64,000 nucleotides of DNA from Chitinimonas prasina (lineage in GTDB: Bacteria; Pseudomonadota; Gammaproteobacteria; Burkholderiales; Chitinimonadaceae): assembly GCF_030160395.1 (NCBI RefSeq), contig NZ_BSOG01000002.1, positions 449,280 to 513,279 on the forward strand, read 5' to 3'. Under the pieces are notes generated by a model, which searched no databases, was not told the origin of the DNA, and saw only the letters and a list, made by a program, of their open reading frames with translations. A program made the position numbers and the translations under genes. How positions within the stretch are numbered: the first letter of the stretch is position 1; each line of letters opens with the position of its first letter. Positions 29,149 through 39,178 of the stretch are shown here, piece by piece.

Positions 29149-29823
29149 ATGCAACTGATCACCGTTTTTACCGAACCCAGCAAACTGTTCGAGCGACTCA
29201 AGGAAAAGCCCGATGTCCTCTTCCCCATGGGCCTGTTCATTCTGGTCAGTTGCCTAGTCATTTTCTTCTACTTCAGCCGGGTGGACGCCGACTGGATGAT
29301 CATGCAGACCCTGTCGGCCAATGAGGACATGAAGCCAGCAGAGATAGAAGCCGCCAAAGAACACATGAGCGGCACCATTATGATGATTAGTGGCCTGATT
29401 GGCGCCGCACTTGGTATACCGGTGGTCTACTTCATCATGGCGGCATACTACATGCTGGCCGGGAAAGTACTGGGTAGCGATCAGCGCTTTGTTGCCTGGC
29501 TGTCATTCTCGCTCTGGTCATCGATGCCGCAATTGTTATCTGGGCTTGTCGCGCTGGTAGGCATAGTCAGCATGTCGCCCGAAACCACGCTGCAGTCGCT
29601 GAACCTGACCCACTTGTCTCCCTTGCTGATGGACTTACCCAGCAACAGCCGCTGGTATTCGCTGGCTACCAGCGTGGACTTGCTGAGTATTTGGTCCATG
29701 GGCCTCGCCGCCGTCGGCCTGCGCAGCTGGACCGGTAGCAGCTGGACGTCAGCCATCATCGTCGCCGCCCTGCCCTCTGTGGTCATCTATGGCATCTGGG
29801 CCGTGGTCGTCGCCGTGATGTAA
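29149..29823 (+). CDS. YIP1-family inner-membrane protein
   Basis: Multi-spanning membrane protein of 224 aa. It opens with a short conserved motif (VFTEPSKLFERLKEKPD), typical of bacterial YIP1-domain proteins. About five hydrophobic segments follow. The function of these proteins in bacteria is unknown. The next genes, starting 77 bp later, encode a MacAB-like exporter, and YIP1 genes are often found beside such exporters, so a helper role is possible. There is no clear Shine-Dalgarno sequence stronger than GAGGA at 29140. Confidence 0.8.
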   Translation: MQLITVFTEPSKLFERLKEKPDVLFPMGLFILVSCLVIFFYFSRVDADWMIMQTLSANEDMKPAEIEAAKEHMSGTIMMISGLIGAALGIPVVYFIMAAYYMLAGKVLGSDQRFVAWLSFSLWSSMPQLLSGLVALVGIVSMSPETTLQSLNLTHLSPLLMDLPSNSRWYSLATSVDLLSIWSMGLAAVGLRSWTGSSWTSAIIVAALPSVVIYGIWAVVVAVM

Positions 29824-29900
29824 GCCCCCAATTGCGGTGCAGGCAAGAGCCTGCACCACTTCTGTTTACCTTTTTGCCAGCATTTATTACCGAGACATCC

Positions 29901-31112
29901 ATGAAGCTTCCGTTCAAGAAAAAGTGGCTGGGCCTGATTGCCGTCATCGGCATCATTGCGGTTCCCCTGGTGGTCAAATCCAAATCCGGCGGTGACGGCA
30001 AACCGGTAGACATCGCGATTGCAGCGCAGCAGGAGATCAAGCCCACCATCCTGGCCTCAGGCAGCCTGACCTATCGTACCGAGGTCGACCTGCGATCCGA
30101 AGTCACGGCACGCGTGCAAGAGATCCTGGTTGCAGAAGGTGACGATGTGAAGGCTGGGCAATTGCTGCTGCGGCTGGACCCGGAAAGCTATCGCAACGCC
30201 ATAGAACGCGAAGAAGCCGGTCTGCGGCAGAGCAGTTTGAGCATTGAACAGCAGCGCACCGCGCTGGAACTACGCCGTATCCAGTTCGAGCGCACCCGCA
30301 AGCTGTTTGAAGCCCGTATGGTTGACCATTCCAAATTCGACCAGGATAAGAACCAGTTGCAGTTAGCCGAAGTGGAATTGAAATCCAGCAAAGAAGCCTT
30401 GCGTCGCGCTGATGCTGTACTGAAGGAGGCCCGCGAGCAACTGGGCAAGACCGAAATTCGCGCACCCATGGCGGGTCGTGTCGTCAGCCTGCCCATCAAG
30501 GTCGGTGAGACTGCGATTCCTTCCATTTCCAGCCAGGCCGGCGCCCAGTTGCTGACCATTGCCGATACCTCGGCCATCCAGGCGGAAATCAAGGTGGATG
30601 AGGGCGATATCGCCAAGGTCAATGTTGGCCAGGCCGTTGACATCTACCCGGCAGCGTATCCCGAGACCGCCTTGAAGGGCCTGGTTGAGAAAGTCGCATT
30701 GGCCAGCACCACAGAAGGCCAAAGCCGAGCCTACAAGGTCACCGTCAGCCTGAAGCCGGATACCAGCCTCAAGCTGCGCTCGGGCATGAGCGCACGTGCC
30801 GAGATATTTCTGAGTGATGGCAACAAGCGCCTGGCTGTGCCGGTCGAGGCCGTTATCACCGAAGAAAAGGAAAATGCCAAGACCACCCAGCGCTTCCTCG
30901 TACTGGCACAGGATGGCAAGGCCAAGCGGGTGGAAATCGAACTGGGTACGTCCGATGACCGCTGGCAGGAAATCACCAAGGGTTTGAAGGTAGGTGACAG
31001 TGTAGTGACAGGCCCAGGCAAGACCCTGAATGAGCTGAAGAATGGCGACCCACTCAAGGCCAATGAAAAGAAGGCCGACAAAAAGAGCACGAACAAGGAT
31101 GAAGCCGAATGA
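29901..31112 (+). CDS. MacA-like periplasmic adaptor
   Basis: Membrane-fusion protein (about 403 aa) for the ABC exporter encoded just downstream. A short N-terminal membrane helix ([17 protein letters not shown]) anchors it. Then come the lipoyl half-motifs ([20 protein letters not shown] and [20 protein letters not shown]) with a helical hairpin between them. A beta-barrel part and a Lys-rich tail end the protein. I chose the ATG at 29901 (MKLPFKKKW), which starts right before the helix; the frame is open upstream without a good start. Its last codons overlap the ATPase gene by 4 bp (ATGA). Confidence 0.92.
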   Translation: MKLPFKKKWLGLIAVIGIIAVPLVVKSKSGGDGKPVDIAIAAQQEIKPTILASGSLTYRTEVDLRSEVTARVQEILVAEGDDVKAGQLLLRLDPESYRNAIEREEAGLRQSSLSIEQQRTALELRRIQFERTRKLFEARMVDHSKFDQDKNQLQLAEVELKSSKEALRRADAVLKEAREQLGKTEIRAPMAGRVVSLPIKVGETAIPSISSQAGAQLLTIADTSAIQAEIKVDEGDIAKVNVGQAVDIYPAAYPETALKGLVEKVALASTTEGQSRAYKVTVSLKPDTSLKLRSGMSARAEIFLSDGNKRLAVPVEAVITEEKENAKTTQRFLVLAQDGKAKRVEIELGTSDDRWQEITKGLKVGDSVVTGPGKTLNELKNGDPLKANEKKADKKSTNKDEAE

Positions 31113-31822
31113 GTCGGGCCTTGATAGAGCTGTCGGGCATCGTCAAGCGCTACCGTATGGGCGACACCGAGTTTGAGGCCCTGCGCGGTGTGGACCTGCA
31201 GATACAGCGTAACGAATACGTGGCACTGGTCGGGCCATCCGGTTCAGGCAAATCCACCCTGATGAATCTGCTGGGCTGCCTGGATACCCCAACCACTGGG
31301 CGCTACACGCTGAACAATCGCGATATCGGTACCCTGCGCGATGATGAACTGGCCGCCATACGCAACCAGGAAATCGGCTTTGTGTTCCAGAGCTTTCATC
31401 TGCTGCCGCGCATGACAGTACTGGGCAATGTCGCACAGCCGCTGGTGTATAGGGGCATACCACTCAAGGAGCGTGAACGGCAGGCGGCGGAGTCTTTGCG
31501 CCGGGTTGGCCTGGGTGACAAGCTGCAACACCGGCCCAACCAGCTGTCAGGGGGGCAGCGCCAGCGCGTGGCTGTGGCCCGGGCGCTGGTAGGCAATCCC
31601 TCCCTGCTGCTGGCAGACGAACCGACCGGCAACCTGGACTCCCGTACCAGCGAGGAAATCATGGCCCTGTTCGATGCCCTCCACCAGGATGGCCAGACCG
31701 TGGTGCTGGTCACGCACGAACCTGATATTGCCGCCCATTGTCAGCGCACCGTACGCGTCAATGACGGGCGTATCGTTTTTGACAGCGCAGCACCAGCCAC
31801 TGTCAGCGAGGTGGCCGCATGA
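31109..31822 (+). CDS. MacB-type ABC exporter ATPase
   Basis: ATP-binding subunit, 237 aa, of the LolD/MacB (FtsE-like) class. Walker A is GPSGSGKST near residue 40. The Q-loop follows at [14 protein letters not shown], the signature is [15 protein letters not shown], and Walker B is [15 protein letters not shown]. The H-loop is in VLVTHEPD. In E. coli MacB the ATPase is fused to the permease; here they are separate genes. It overlaps both neighbours by 4 bp (ATGA), so the three genes form a translationally coupled set. Confidence 0.95.
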   Translation: MSRALIELSGIVKRYRMGDTEFEALRGVDLQIQRNEYVALVGPSGSGKSTLMNLLGCLDTPTTGRYTLNNRDIGTLRDDELAAIRNQEIGFVFQSFHLLPRMTVLGNVAQPLVYRGIPLKERERQAAESLRRVGLGDKLQHRPNQLSGGQRQRVAVARALVGNPSLLLADEPTGNLDSRTSEEIMALFDALHQDGQTVVLVTHEPDIAAHCQRTVRVNDGRIVFDSAAPATVSEVAA

Positions 31823-33042
31823 TCATCGTCATGATTGAATCACTGCGTGCCGCCATGGCCAATATCCTGGCAAATCGCTTGCGCAGCTTTCTCACTACCC
31901 TGGGTATCCTGATCGGCACCGCCGCCGTGGTCGCCGTAGTGGCCTTGATGCAGGGCTTTGCCCAGTCGATCTCGGCCCAGTTTGCCGATCTGGGCGGCGG
32001 TTCGCTCAAGGTGGAAGCCCTCAACACCCGGGAAAACCGGCTGAGCGGTGACTATCGCTACCTGAAGGATTCCGACCTGGATCTGTTGCGCTACCGGGTG
32101 GAAGGCGTAGGACATGTGGCTCCCATCATGGCAGCACCGCTGGGTACCGCCAGCCATCGTGCCGAGACGGCCACGCCATTTGTACTGGGCATTACCGCCG
32201 AATACCAGATGATAGAACGGCGCTTTACCCGTCTGGGTCGTTTTCTGGTACCAGCTGACAATGACACCCGTCGCCGGGTCGTCGTCATCGGCGACAAGGT
32301 GCGCGAAGATCTCAAGCTGCCGGACAATCCAGTCGGCAGTTACATCCAGCTGGGCCGTGAATGGTTCAAGGTGGTGGGCGTCATGGAATCACGTGGTGAG
32401 GTCTTTGGTTTCAACCAGGACAACTACGCCCTGATTCCTTTTGAGACGGCCAGGGCATTGACAGGCAACAAGGCCAAGGTGGATTTTGAGATCAACTTCA
32501 CGATCTCCCAACTCGACGAGGTTGAAGCGGTCAAGGCCAGGGTGACGCGCGCCCTGCGTATCAACCACAACCTGAAGTTTGATGAGGAAGATGACTTCGA
32601 GATCCAGTCGCCGGATCAGATTGCCAAGACCTTTGAAAAGATCACCAGCATGGGCACCCTGGTGCTGGGCGGCATCGTCGGTATCTCCCTCTTGGTGGGC
32701 GGTATAGGCATCATGACGGTGATGCTGGTATCGGTAACAGAGCGGACGCGCGAGATCGGCATCCTGAAAGCCTTGGGTGCAACCCGACGCGACATCCTGG
32801 TGCAGTTTCTGATCGAAGCCGGTTTGCTCAGCCTGATCGGTGGCCTGATCGGTATCGCCATCGGCTACGGCCTGGGGCATGGCGTGGCAGCATTGATACC
32901 CAACTTCCCACCGGCATCCGTGCCGCTGTGGGCCAGCCTGGGGGCGGCAGCCTTCTGTGCCGTGGTGGGCGTGGTGTTCGGTATCATGCCCGCCTCCAAG
33001 GCCGCCAACCTTGATCCTATCGAGGCCTTGCGCTACGAATAA
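31819..33042 (+). CDS. MacB/FtsX-type ABC exporter permease
   Basis: Permease of about 407 aa with the MacB-like layout: one N-terminal membrane helix ([20 protein letters not shown]), a periplasmic domain, and three C-terminal helices. The second half has the FtsX signature with [22 protein letters not shown], the cytoplasmic coupling segment. Such pumps act as mechanotransmitters and push substrates (macrolides, peptides, siderophores) through a TolC-like channel. No such channel gene is in the window. The substrate cannot be predicted. Confidence 0.94.
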   Translation: MIIVMIESLRAAMANILANRLRSFLTTLGILIGTAAVVAVVALMQGFAQSISAQFADLGGGSLKVEALNTRENRLSGDYRYLKDSDLDLLRYRVEGVGHVAPIMAAPLGTASHRAETATPFVLGITAEYQMIERRFTRLGRFLVPADNDTRRRVVVIGDKVREDLKLPDNPVGSYIQLGREWFKVVGVMESRGEVFGFNQDNYALIPFETARALTGNKAKVDFEINFTISQLDEVEAVKARVTRALRINHNLKFDEEDDFEIQSPDQIAKTFEKITSMGTLVLGGIVGISLLVGGIGIMTVMLVSVTERTREIGILKALGATRRDILVQFLIEAGLLSLIGGLIGIAIGYGLGHGVAALIPNFPPASVPLWASLGAAAFCAVVGVVFGIMPASKAANLDPIEALRYE

Positions 33043-33196
33043 CCGCTATTACCGGCCCGGCAAGCAGTACATGGCCGCCCCTCGCCTGCCACGCAATACA
33101 TCTGCGTGCTCAGTTTAGGGTCGGTCATGCCAGCATGTGCAGAAGACAGGCGGAAGCATACCGCCGCACTGCATCGCATTACCTTAGGGGAGATTG

Positions 33197-33415
33197 ATGA
33201 GCGATAAGAACCGGTCCCTGGCGCTGATCCTGTGCCTGCTGTTTGGCTGGGTAGGTGCCCACCGCTTCTATGCAGGCCGGACCATTTCCGCCGTGATACA
33301 GCTATTCACCCTGGGTGGCTTGTGCATCTGGGCAATGATAGACCTGCTGATCATCCTGTTTGGCGAGTTCAAGGATAGCAATGAACTGAAGATAGCCGAC
33401 TGGAAGATGGACTAA
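33197..33415 (+). CDS. Small TM2-domain membrane protein
   Basis: 72-residue protein with two hydrophobic helices. The TM2 pattern is visible: KNRSLALILCLLFGWVGAHR, then FYAGR, then a second helix ending in a short acidic tail. Function is unknown in bacteria. The ATG at 33197 has AGGGGAGA at a good distance; a TTG three bases earlier is also in frame. It stands alone, 154 bp after the ABC permease gene. Confidence 0.85.
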   Translation: MSDKNRSLALILCLLFGWVGAHRFYAGRTISAVIQLFTLGGLCIWAMIDLLIILFGEFKDSNELKIADWKMD

Positions 33416-33491
33416 CTATACAGCGCCTCCAAACTGCGCATGCGGGTGCTTGGTACCCATGTTTAACTTCAAGCCAATAGGTAGCTCACAC

Positions 33492-35432
33492 ATGAAACAT
33501 GCATTACTCGCCGCGCTGATAGCAGCCGGCTTTGCCGCCCAGGCCGCTGAGAACACCACCTACAAGGGTCTGGGTGCAGATAGCGTCAGTGCCGACACGC
33601 TGGAGAAATTCCGCGCCAAACCACTGGATTCAGACCTGAGCCGCAAGGTTCAGGGCGTGCTGGATCTGCGCGCGCCCGGTGCAGGCCTGCTGTCACCCGA
33701 TGCCAAATCGCTGTACTTCGGCTGGCGGGTCACCGGTGTCGCACAGGTCTGGCGAATAGATGGCCCGCAGGCCTTCCCGGTGCAGATGACCGGTGGCGAG
33801 GATGCCACCAGCATTGCCGACATCACCCCAGACGGCAAATGGCTAGTCCTGAGCCGCGACCGCAAGGGCGAGGAGAATCCGGGGCTCTATCTGCAACCCG
33901 CCCGTGGCGGCGAACTGCAGGTCATTCAGCATATTCCTGGCGTGCAAACCTTCTTTGAACTCATCAGCGATGATGGTCGTTACATCTACTTCCGCAGCAA
34001 TGACGAGAGCCGCGACAGCTATACCGTCTATCGCTACGATCTGCAGGGCAAGAAGAAGGAACGCCTGTTTGGCGAGAAGGGCTACTGGAGCATCATCGAT
34101 CACAAGCCCGATGGCACGTTGCTGGCAGGCAAGGCGCTCAGCAATGTGGCGACCGAGGTATGGGAATGGAATCCCAAGGATGGCAAGCTCAAGCCCATCA
34201 TCGGCCAGGCAGAGAAAGAAGAATACGATGTACGCTACGGTGCGCGTGATGGTGAATTGCTGGTGCAAACCAACAAGTTCGGCGAGTTCCGCCGCCTGTA
34301 CAAATGGGTAGCCGGCAAGTTCGAGGCCATCAGCCCGGAACTGAAGTGGGATGTCGCCGGCTTTGGCCTGGACAAGCCCAAGAGCCGCCTGTTCTACTCC
34401 ATCAACGAGGGTGGGTACACCAAGACCTTCGCGCTGGATGCGAAAACCCTCAAGCCCATCAAACTGCCCGAATTCCAAGGTGCTGATCACGTTACCGTCA
34501 GCGGTGGTACACGCGATGGCAGCAAGATCATTGTCAGCGTGGAGACGGCCACGGCCCCCCGCACCAGCTATGTATTGGACTGGAACAACGGCAAGCTGAC
34601 CCAGTGGGTGCTGCCGTCATCACCGGAGACCGACACCAGCAAGTTCGCGGTCGCCACACTGGAAACCTATCCGACGCGTGATGGTGCCCAGATTCCCATG
34701 TTTGTACGCCGCCCGGCCCAATGCAACCCCGCGCCCTGCCCTGTCGTCGTGCACTTCCATGGCGGGCCGGAAGCTCAGTCAGATTCTGGCTTCTCGCCCT
34801 ATGCCCAACTGTTCGTCGACGCCGGCTTCATCTATGTCGAGCCCAATGTCCGTGGCTCTGACGGCTATGGCAAGACCTGGCTGAACATGGACAATGGTGC
34901 CAAGCGCCTCAAGGTGGTTACCGATATCGAAGATGCCGCCATATATATGAAGAAGGCCTGGAGCAAGAACGGCATTGCGCCCAAGATAGGCGTGATGGGT
35001 GGCAGCTATGGGGGCTACTCCAGCATGGCCGCCATGACCATGTTTTCCGGCAGCTACGATGCGGGCGTCTCCACTGTTGGCATCTCCAACCTGCTGACCT
35101 TCCTGGAAAACACCGCCCCCTATCGCCGCGCCCTGCGCGTAGCCGAGTATGGTGACCCGGTCGCTGACCGCGAGGCCCTGATCAAGCTCTCGCCCATCAC
35201 CCATATCGACAAACTGAAGGATCCTTTGCTCATCATCCAGGGAGCCAGTGACCCCCGTGTACCGGTAGGCGAGGCAGTGCAGATGTATGAGGCCGCCCAG
35301 AAGAAAGGTGTGCCCTCGGATCTGATCCTGTTTGCCGACGAAGGTCACGGCGCACAGAAGCGCGAAAACCAGGTGGCCAGCATAGGCCATACACTGAAGT
35401 TCTTTGAGCGCTACCTGAAGCCGGCCAAATAA
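33492..35432 (+). CDS. Secreted S9-family prolyl-oligopeptidase-type peptidase
   Basis: Serine peptidase of about 646 aa. It begins with a signal peptide (MKHALLAALIAAGFAAQA). The N-terminal part is a beta-propeller of repeated blades with short D-G motifs, which controls access to the active site. The C-terminal alpha/beta-hydrolase domain holds the nucleophile in GGSYGGY (near residue 505), the Asp in GASDPRVP (near 585) and the His in DEGHG (near 617). It resembles acylaminoacyl or dipeptidyl peptidases of subfamily S9C. It likely degrades short peptides in the periplasm. The ATG at 33492 starts the signal peptide; an earlier in-frame ATG would add 14 residues. Confidence 0.94.
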   Translation: MKHALLAALIAAGFAAQAAENTTYKGLGADSVSADTLEKFRAKPLDSDLSRKVQGVLDLRAPGAGLLSPDAKSLYFGWRVTGVAQVWRIDGPQAFPVQMTGGEDATSIADITPDGKWLVLSRDRKGEENPGLYLQPARGGELQVIQHIPGVQTFFELISDDGRYIYFRSNDESRDSYTVYRYDLQGKKKERLFGEKGYWSIIDHKPDGTLLAGKALSNVATEVWEWNPKDGKLKPIIGQAEKEEYDVRYGARDGELLVQTNKFGEFRRLYKWVAGKFEAISPELKWDVAGFGLDKPKSRLFYSINEGGYTKTFALDAKTLKPIKLPEFQGADHVTVSGGTRDGSKIIVSVETATAPRTSYVLDWNNGKLTQWVLPSSPETDTSKFAVATLETYPTRDGAQIPMFVRRPAQCNPAPCPVVVHFHGGPEAQSDSGFSPYAQLFVDAGFIYVEPNVRGSDGYGKTWLNMDNGAKRLKVVTDIEDAAIYMKKAWSKNGIAPKIGVMGGSYGGYSSMAAMTMFSGSYDAGVSTVGISNLLTFLENTAPYRRALRVAEYGDPVADREALIKLSPITHIDKLKDPLLIIQGASDPRVPVGEAVQMYEAAQKKGVPSDLILFADEGHGAQKRENQVASIGHTLKFFERYLKPAK

Positions 35433-35452
35433 ACGGTTTGCAGTACAGCATT

Positions 35453-35485
35453 ACAGGGGAGGCATAGCCTCCCCTGTTTTCTTTT
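35453..35485 (+). terminator. Intrinsic terminator after the S9 peptidase gene
   Basis: ACAGGGGAGGC / GCCTCCCCTGT stem, ATA loop, then TTTTCTTTT. A strong rho-independent signal 20 bp past the stop codon. Confidence 0.92.
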
Positions 35486-35829
35486 GATGGGGCGCCAGTA
35501 TGACAAAAGAGCCTGTATCCGATCTTTCACCTCATCGCCGATCTGGCACAGGAAAAGGCCTTGAACAGGCACTAAAGTGCAGTAAACCTTTGCCACCAAT
35601 GCGAGCTTGATCCGCATCAACGTCCAACCTTGCTGCGGGGGGTAAGGTGCTACTTTCCACAAGCGCCGGGTAAGCCTGAACCAGCAGGCTCCCCTCAGTT
35701 TGAGTCCTCCCTCGCCACGGCGAGTAATCCTTGCTGGCACTCGTCATCAAGTTGAGCTGCTTGCAGGAATTGATTACAGCTTTCAAAGATTGACGTTCAT
35801 GACAGGCGCAAGACCCACAGGAGGAAGCC
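35486..35829 (+). other. Leader region of the phosphoketolase gene
   Basis: 344 bp without a credible gene. It contains a perfect FNR-type box (35607-35620) and, just before the coding region, a strong AGGAGGAAG Shine-Dalgarno sequence. No other clear structure was recognised. Its length leaves room for a long 5' leader. Confidence 0.5.
35607..35620 (+). promoter_or_regulatory. fnr box: Perfect FNR/Anr-type box
   Basis: TTGATCCGCATCAA is an exact match to the TTGAT-N4-ATCAA site bound by FNR/Anr-class regulators under low oxygen. It lies 210-223 bp before the phosphoketolase start. If it acts as a -41.5 activator site, transcription would start near 35655. Control by oxygen is an inference. 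Confidence 0.7.
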
Positions 35830-38352
35830 TTGAACCATCTTGATCAATTGCTCCATACCGCCGCCCATGATGCCGGACTGCCCATGCAGGACGGCCACAG
35901 AGGCTTCCCCTACCGCAAGGTGCAGGCCGGTACGGCTATCGCCTACCAACCCAAGCCCACCCCGGCAGACGTTCAACCCCCACCTGAGCTGCATGCCTGG
36001 GCACAGGGGTACGGCGTAATCCAGCACGACCAACATACCCAGGCGCGCTGGGCGCAGCTGATAGAGTCAGCCGCCATACCCTGGCATGGTGGCGACAGTA
36101 CCCTGGTGGCACCCCTGCTGCACGCCGCCGACCGGCTTTGTAGCCAGGCCATGTGGCTGGTCGCCCACATGACCTACTGCAAGCAGGTGAGGCTGGATGG
36201 CACGCCCCTGGCTGCAACGGACTTCAAGTCGGCACCAGAGGGGCATACCGGTGGTGCACTCAATATGGTGCCGGCCTATGTTGGCTATATGCTGGCCAAC
36301 GCCCTGACCGGACAGACTCGTAGCTGGCTCATGGGGCAAGGCCACTGCGTCGCCGCAATCGAAGCTGTCAACACACTGCTGGGCAACCAATACCCGGAGC
36401 AGGCCGAACGCTACCCCTGTGATGATGCAGGGCTAAGCCAGCTCTGCCAGGACTTCTACAGCTATGCCCTCCATGCCAGCGGACGGCCTCAGGCGCCACT
36501 GGGTAGCCATGTCAACGCCCATACTGCGGGGGGCGTGATCGAAGGTGGCTACCTAGGCTTTGCCGAGCTTCAGTATGTGCACATGCCGCTACCGGGGGAG
36601 ACGCTGGTCAGCTTCCTCAGCGATGGCGCCTTCGAAGAGCAACGCGGCAGCGACTGGATACCCCGCTGGTGGCGGGCAGAAGACTGCGGCGCGGCCCTCC
36701 CCGTGATGATATTGAATGGCCGCCGCATTGAGCAGCGCAGCGGACTGGAGCAGGATGGCGGCGTGGCGTGGTTTATCGAGCACTTGCGCCTGAACGGCTT
36801 CGAGCCCATGGAGATCGACGGCACCGACCCGGCAGCCTTTGCCTGGGCCATATTGCATATGGAGTCCAGCCTGGCAGCCCAGGCGGCCGAGATTGCACAG
36901 GGCCGTGCCGAGTACCCGGTACGTATGCCCTACGCCATCGCCCATGCCCCCAAGGGCTTTGGCTTCCCCGGTGCAGGCACTAACCTGGCTCACAATCTGC
37001 CGCTGGGCGGCAACCCCAGCCTTGATGCAAGCTGCCGCCAGCGTTTCAACCAGGCTGCAGCACAGCTCTGGGTCCACCCCTCGGCCTGGCAGGATGCCCG
37101 ACGGCAGTTCCGCACCCATACGGTGCAAGGCAGGCCTGCCGAGCGCGATCACGCCATGGCGCAGCGACACCCGGACTACCATGCCCCCAGCCTGCCCTGG
37201 CGGGACGATATGGCATCGCCGCTGGTATCGCCCATGGCGGCGTTTGATGCCACCTTCTGCGCCATCGCCGAGGCCAATCCGCAACTCAGGGTACGGGTAG
37301 CCAACCCAGACGAACTACGCAGCAATGGCATGGGCAATACGCTGGAGCGGTTCAAGCACCGGGTCACCCACCCCGAGCCAGGCAATCCGGAATCACTGAC
37401 CGGCGGTGTGATCACCGCACTCAACGAAGAGGCTGTCATCAGCGCAGCCCTGGCCAACAAGGGTGGACTCAATCTGGCGGTCAGCTATGAGGCCTTTGCC
37501 GTGAAAATGCTGGGCGCATTGCGACAGGAAGCCAATTTCGCCCGCAATCAGTCCGAGGCTGGCCGCCCGCCCGGTTGGCTGTCTGTCCCACTGTTGCTGT
37601 CTTCCCACGCCTGGGAGAATGGCAAGAACGAACTCTCACACCAAGACACAACCCTGGCGGAAGCGTGGTTGGCAGAAGCCAGCAGGCATGCCAGGCTGGT
37701 GTTCCCGCCTGACTGGAACAGCGCGGTCGCCACGCTGGATGCCTGCTATCGCAGCCGGGGCCAACTCTGGTGTGTGGTTGCGCCCAAGCGCGCCCTACCT
37801 GTCCGCCTGCCACCGGAGTCGGCTCGCCAGTTGACTGAGCAGGGGTGGTTCCGGCTGGTCGGCAAAGGTGAGGAGGACGAAAAACTGATACTGGTGGCAG
37901 TAGGTAGCTATCAGTTGACCGAGACACTGCGCGCCTCGCGCCGCCTGGACGAGCACGATATCCCGCATGCCGTGGTGTATGTCTACGAACCGGCCAGGCT
38001 AGGGAGTCACCAGGGCCTCGCAGCCAACGCCGGACTACTGTCAGATACCGAACTGGCAAGCGCCTTCCCCCATCACAGCCCATTACGCATCATCGTGGGC
38101 CATACCCGCCCCGGCCCTCTGCTGGGCGCCATGCGACGTATCGATACCGGGCCTGCCCATACCGTGGGTCTGGGCTTCCTGAATCAAGGCGGCACCCTGG
38201 ATACCGCTGGCATGCTGTATGCCAATCGCTGCAGTTGGGCCCATATTGTCGCCAAGGCTGGTGAATTGCTGAAATTAGGGCTGGATGCCCTGCTTACCTC
38301 AGAGGAACGGGATGCAGTACTCGGCCTGGGTGACCCAGCCGACTTGCGCTAA
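35830..38352 (+). CDS. Divergent phosphoketolase-family ThDP enzyme
   Basis: ThDP-dependent enzyme of 840 aa. Classical phosphoketolases split xylulose-5-P or fructose-6-P into acetyl-P plus a shorter sugar phosphate. The family is clear: EGHTGG, GSHVNAHTAGG, SYEAF (near residue 553) and LSSHAWENGKNELSHQD (near 590-606) align with phosphoketolase blocks. However, the ThDP/Mg motif GDG is SDG here (264-266), the usual HGGP is HCVA, and HEGGELGY is IEGGYLGF. Several active-site His positions seem kept. The reaction may therefore differ; I recall that some divergent relatives are named xylulose 5-phosphate 3-epimerase, not checked. The start is a TTG with a very strong Shine-Dalgarno sequence (AGGAGGAAG). 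No ack or pta gene is nearby. Confidence 0.85.
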   Translation: MNHLDQLLHTAAHDAGLPMQDGHRGFPYRKVQAGTAIAYQPKPTPADVQPPPELHAWAQGYGVIQHDQHTQARWAQLIESAAIPWHGGDSTLVAPLLHAADRLCSQAMWLVAHMTYCKQVRLDGTPLAATDFKSAPEGHTGGALNMVPAYVGYMLANALTGQTRSWLMGQGHCVAAIEAVNTLLGNQYPEQAERYPCDDAGLSQLCQDFYSYALHASGRPQAPLGSHVNAHTAGGVIEGGYLGFAELQYVHMPLPGETLVSFLSDGAFEEQRGSDWIPRWWRAEDCGAALPVMILNGRRIEQRSGLEQDGGVAWFIEHLRLNGFEPMEIDGTDPAAFAWAILHMESSLAAQAAEIAQGRAEYPVRMPYAIAHAPKGFGFPGAGTNLAHNLPLGGNPSLDASCRQRFNQAAAQLWVHPSAWQDARRQFRTHTVQGRPAERDHAMAQRHPDYHAPSLPWRDDMASPLVSPMAAFDATFCAIAEANPQLRVRVANPDELRSNGMGNTLERFKHRVTHPEPGNPESLTGGVITALNEEAVISAALANKGGLNLAVSYEAFAVKMLGALRQEANFARNQSEAGRPPGWLSVPLLLSSHAWENGKNELSHQDTTLAEAWLAEASRHARLVFPPDWNSAVATLDACYRSRGQLWCVVAPKRALPVRLPPESARQLTEQGWFRLVGKGEEDEKLILVAVGSYQLTETLRASRRLDEHDIPHAVVYVYEPARLGSHQGLAANAGLLSDTELASAFPHHSPLRIIVGHTRPGPLLGAMRRIDTGPAHTVGLGFLNQGGTLDTAGMLYANRCSWAHIVAKAGELLKLGLDALLTSEERDAVLGLGDPADLR

Positions 38353-38488
38353 TCCGTATAGATGTCTCCTGGCACCGGGCCCATCATGTGGCCTGCGCCA
38401 GGGGCATACAGGCGTCAGGCTGCGGGCGTTATGCGGCGCAAAGGCGCCATGGTGATGCTACAACGACAGGCCGTACGCCTTGATACTG

Positions 38489-39178
38489 CTACAGTGGTTG
38501 CCAATCCGGGTCTATCTGGCCATCCACCACATTGATGCGCCGGTCAGCACCAGCAGCGAATTTGGGGTCATGCGTGACCGCAATCACCGACTTGCCCAGT
38601 TCGCGGGTCAGATCATGCAGTATTTGCCGCACATTCGCGCTCGCCACGGTATCGAGGTTGCCTGTGGGCTCATCCGCCAGCAGTATCAGCGGATCATTCG
38701 CCAATGCTCGCGCCACCGCCACCCGCTGGCGCTGCCCGCCCGATAGCTGGCTGGGTAGCTTTGACGCCTGTGCCGCCACACCCAGCCGCGTCAACAAGGA
38801 CATGGCCCGCTCGTGGCACTGCGCCTCCGGCCATCGGCCTAACCGCCGCATGGGTAGGCAGACATTGTCCAGCACGCTGAATTCCGACAGCAGGAAGTGA
38901 AACTGGAACACGAACCCGAGCTTCTCCAGCCTTAGCTGGGTCAGTTGAGCATCGTTAAAACCCTGTGTATTGACGCCATCCAGCGCGATGGTGCCATGGG
39001 TAGGCACATCCAGCAGGCCTAGCAGATAGAGCAAGGAGGATTTGCCAGAGCCCGAGGGGCCCATGATGCAGACAAACTCTCCTGCCGATATCTCCAGATC
39101 GACGTCCTTGATCAAGGTAGTGGGAACATCCCCTGCCAGTATCTTGTGTAATCCCTGTGCGCGTAGGACCACACTCAT
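38489..39178 (-). CDS. LolD/MacB-type ABC ATPase of a second exporter
   Basis: ATPase subunit of 229 aa. Walker A is GPSGSGKSS, the signature [15 protein letters not shown], and Walker [15 protein letters not shown]. It is the last gene of a three-gene set on the minus strand and overlaps the permease gene by 4 bp. It belongs to the same class as the ATPase at 31109-31822 but is clearly a different protein, for example in its N-terminus and after the Q-loop (FQFHFLLSEFSVLDN). The set resembles cyanobacterial DevBCA exporters in gene order (adaptor, permease, ATPase). Confidence 0.93.
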   Translation of the reverse strand: MSVVLRAQGLHKILAGDVPTTLIKDVDLEISAGEFVCIMGPSGSGKSSLLYLLGLLDVPTHGTIALDGVNTQGFNDAQLTQLRLEKLGFVFQFHFLLSEFSVLDNVCLPMRRLGRWPEAQCHERAMSLLTRLGVAAQASKLPSQLSGGQRQRVAVARALANDPLILLADEPTGNLDTVASANVRQILHDLTRELGKSVIAVTHDPKFAAGADRRINVVDGQIDPDWQPL

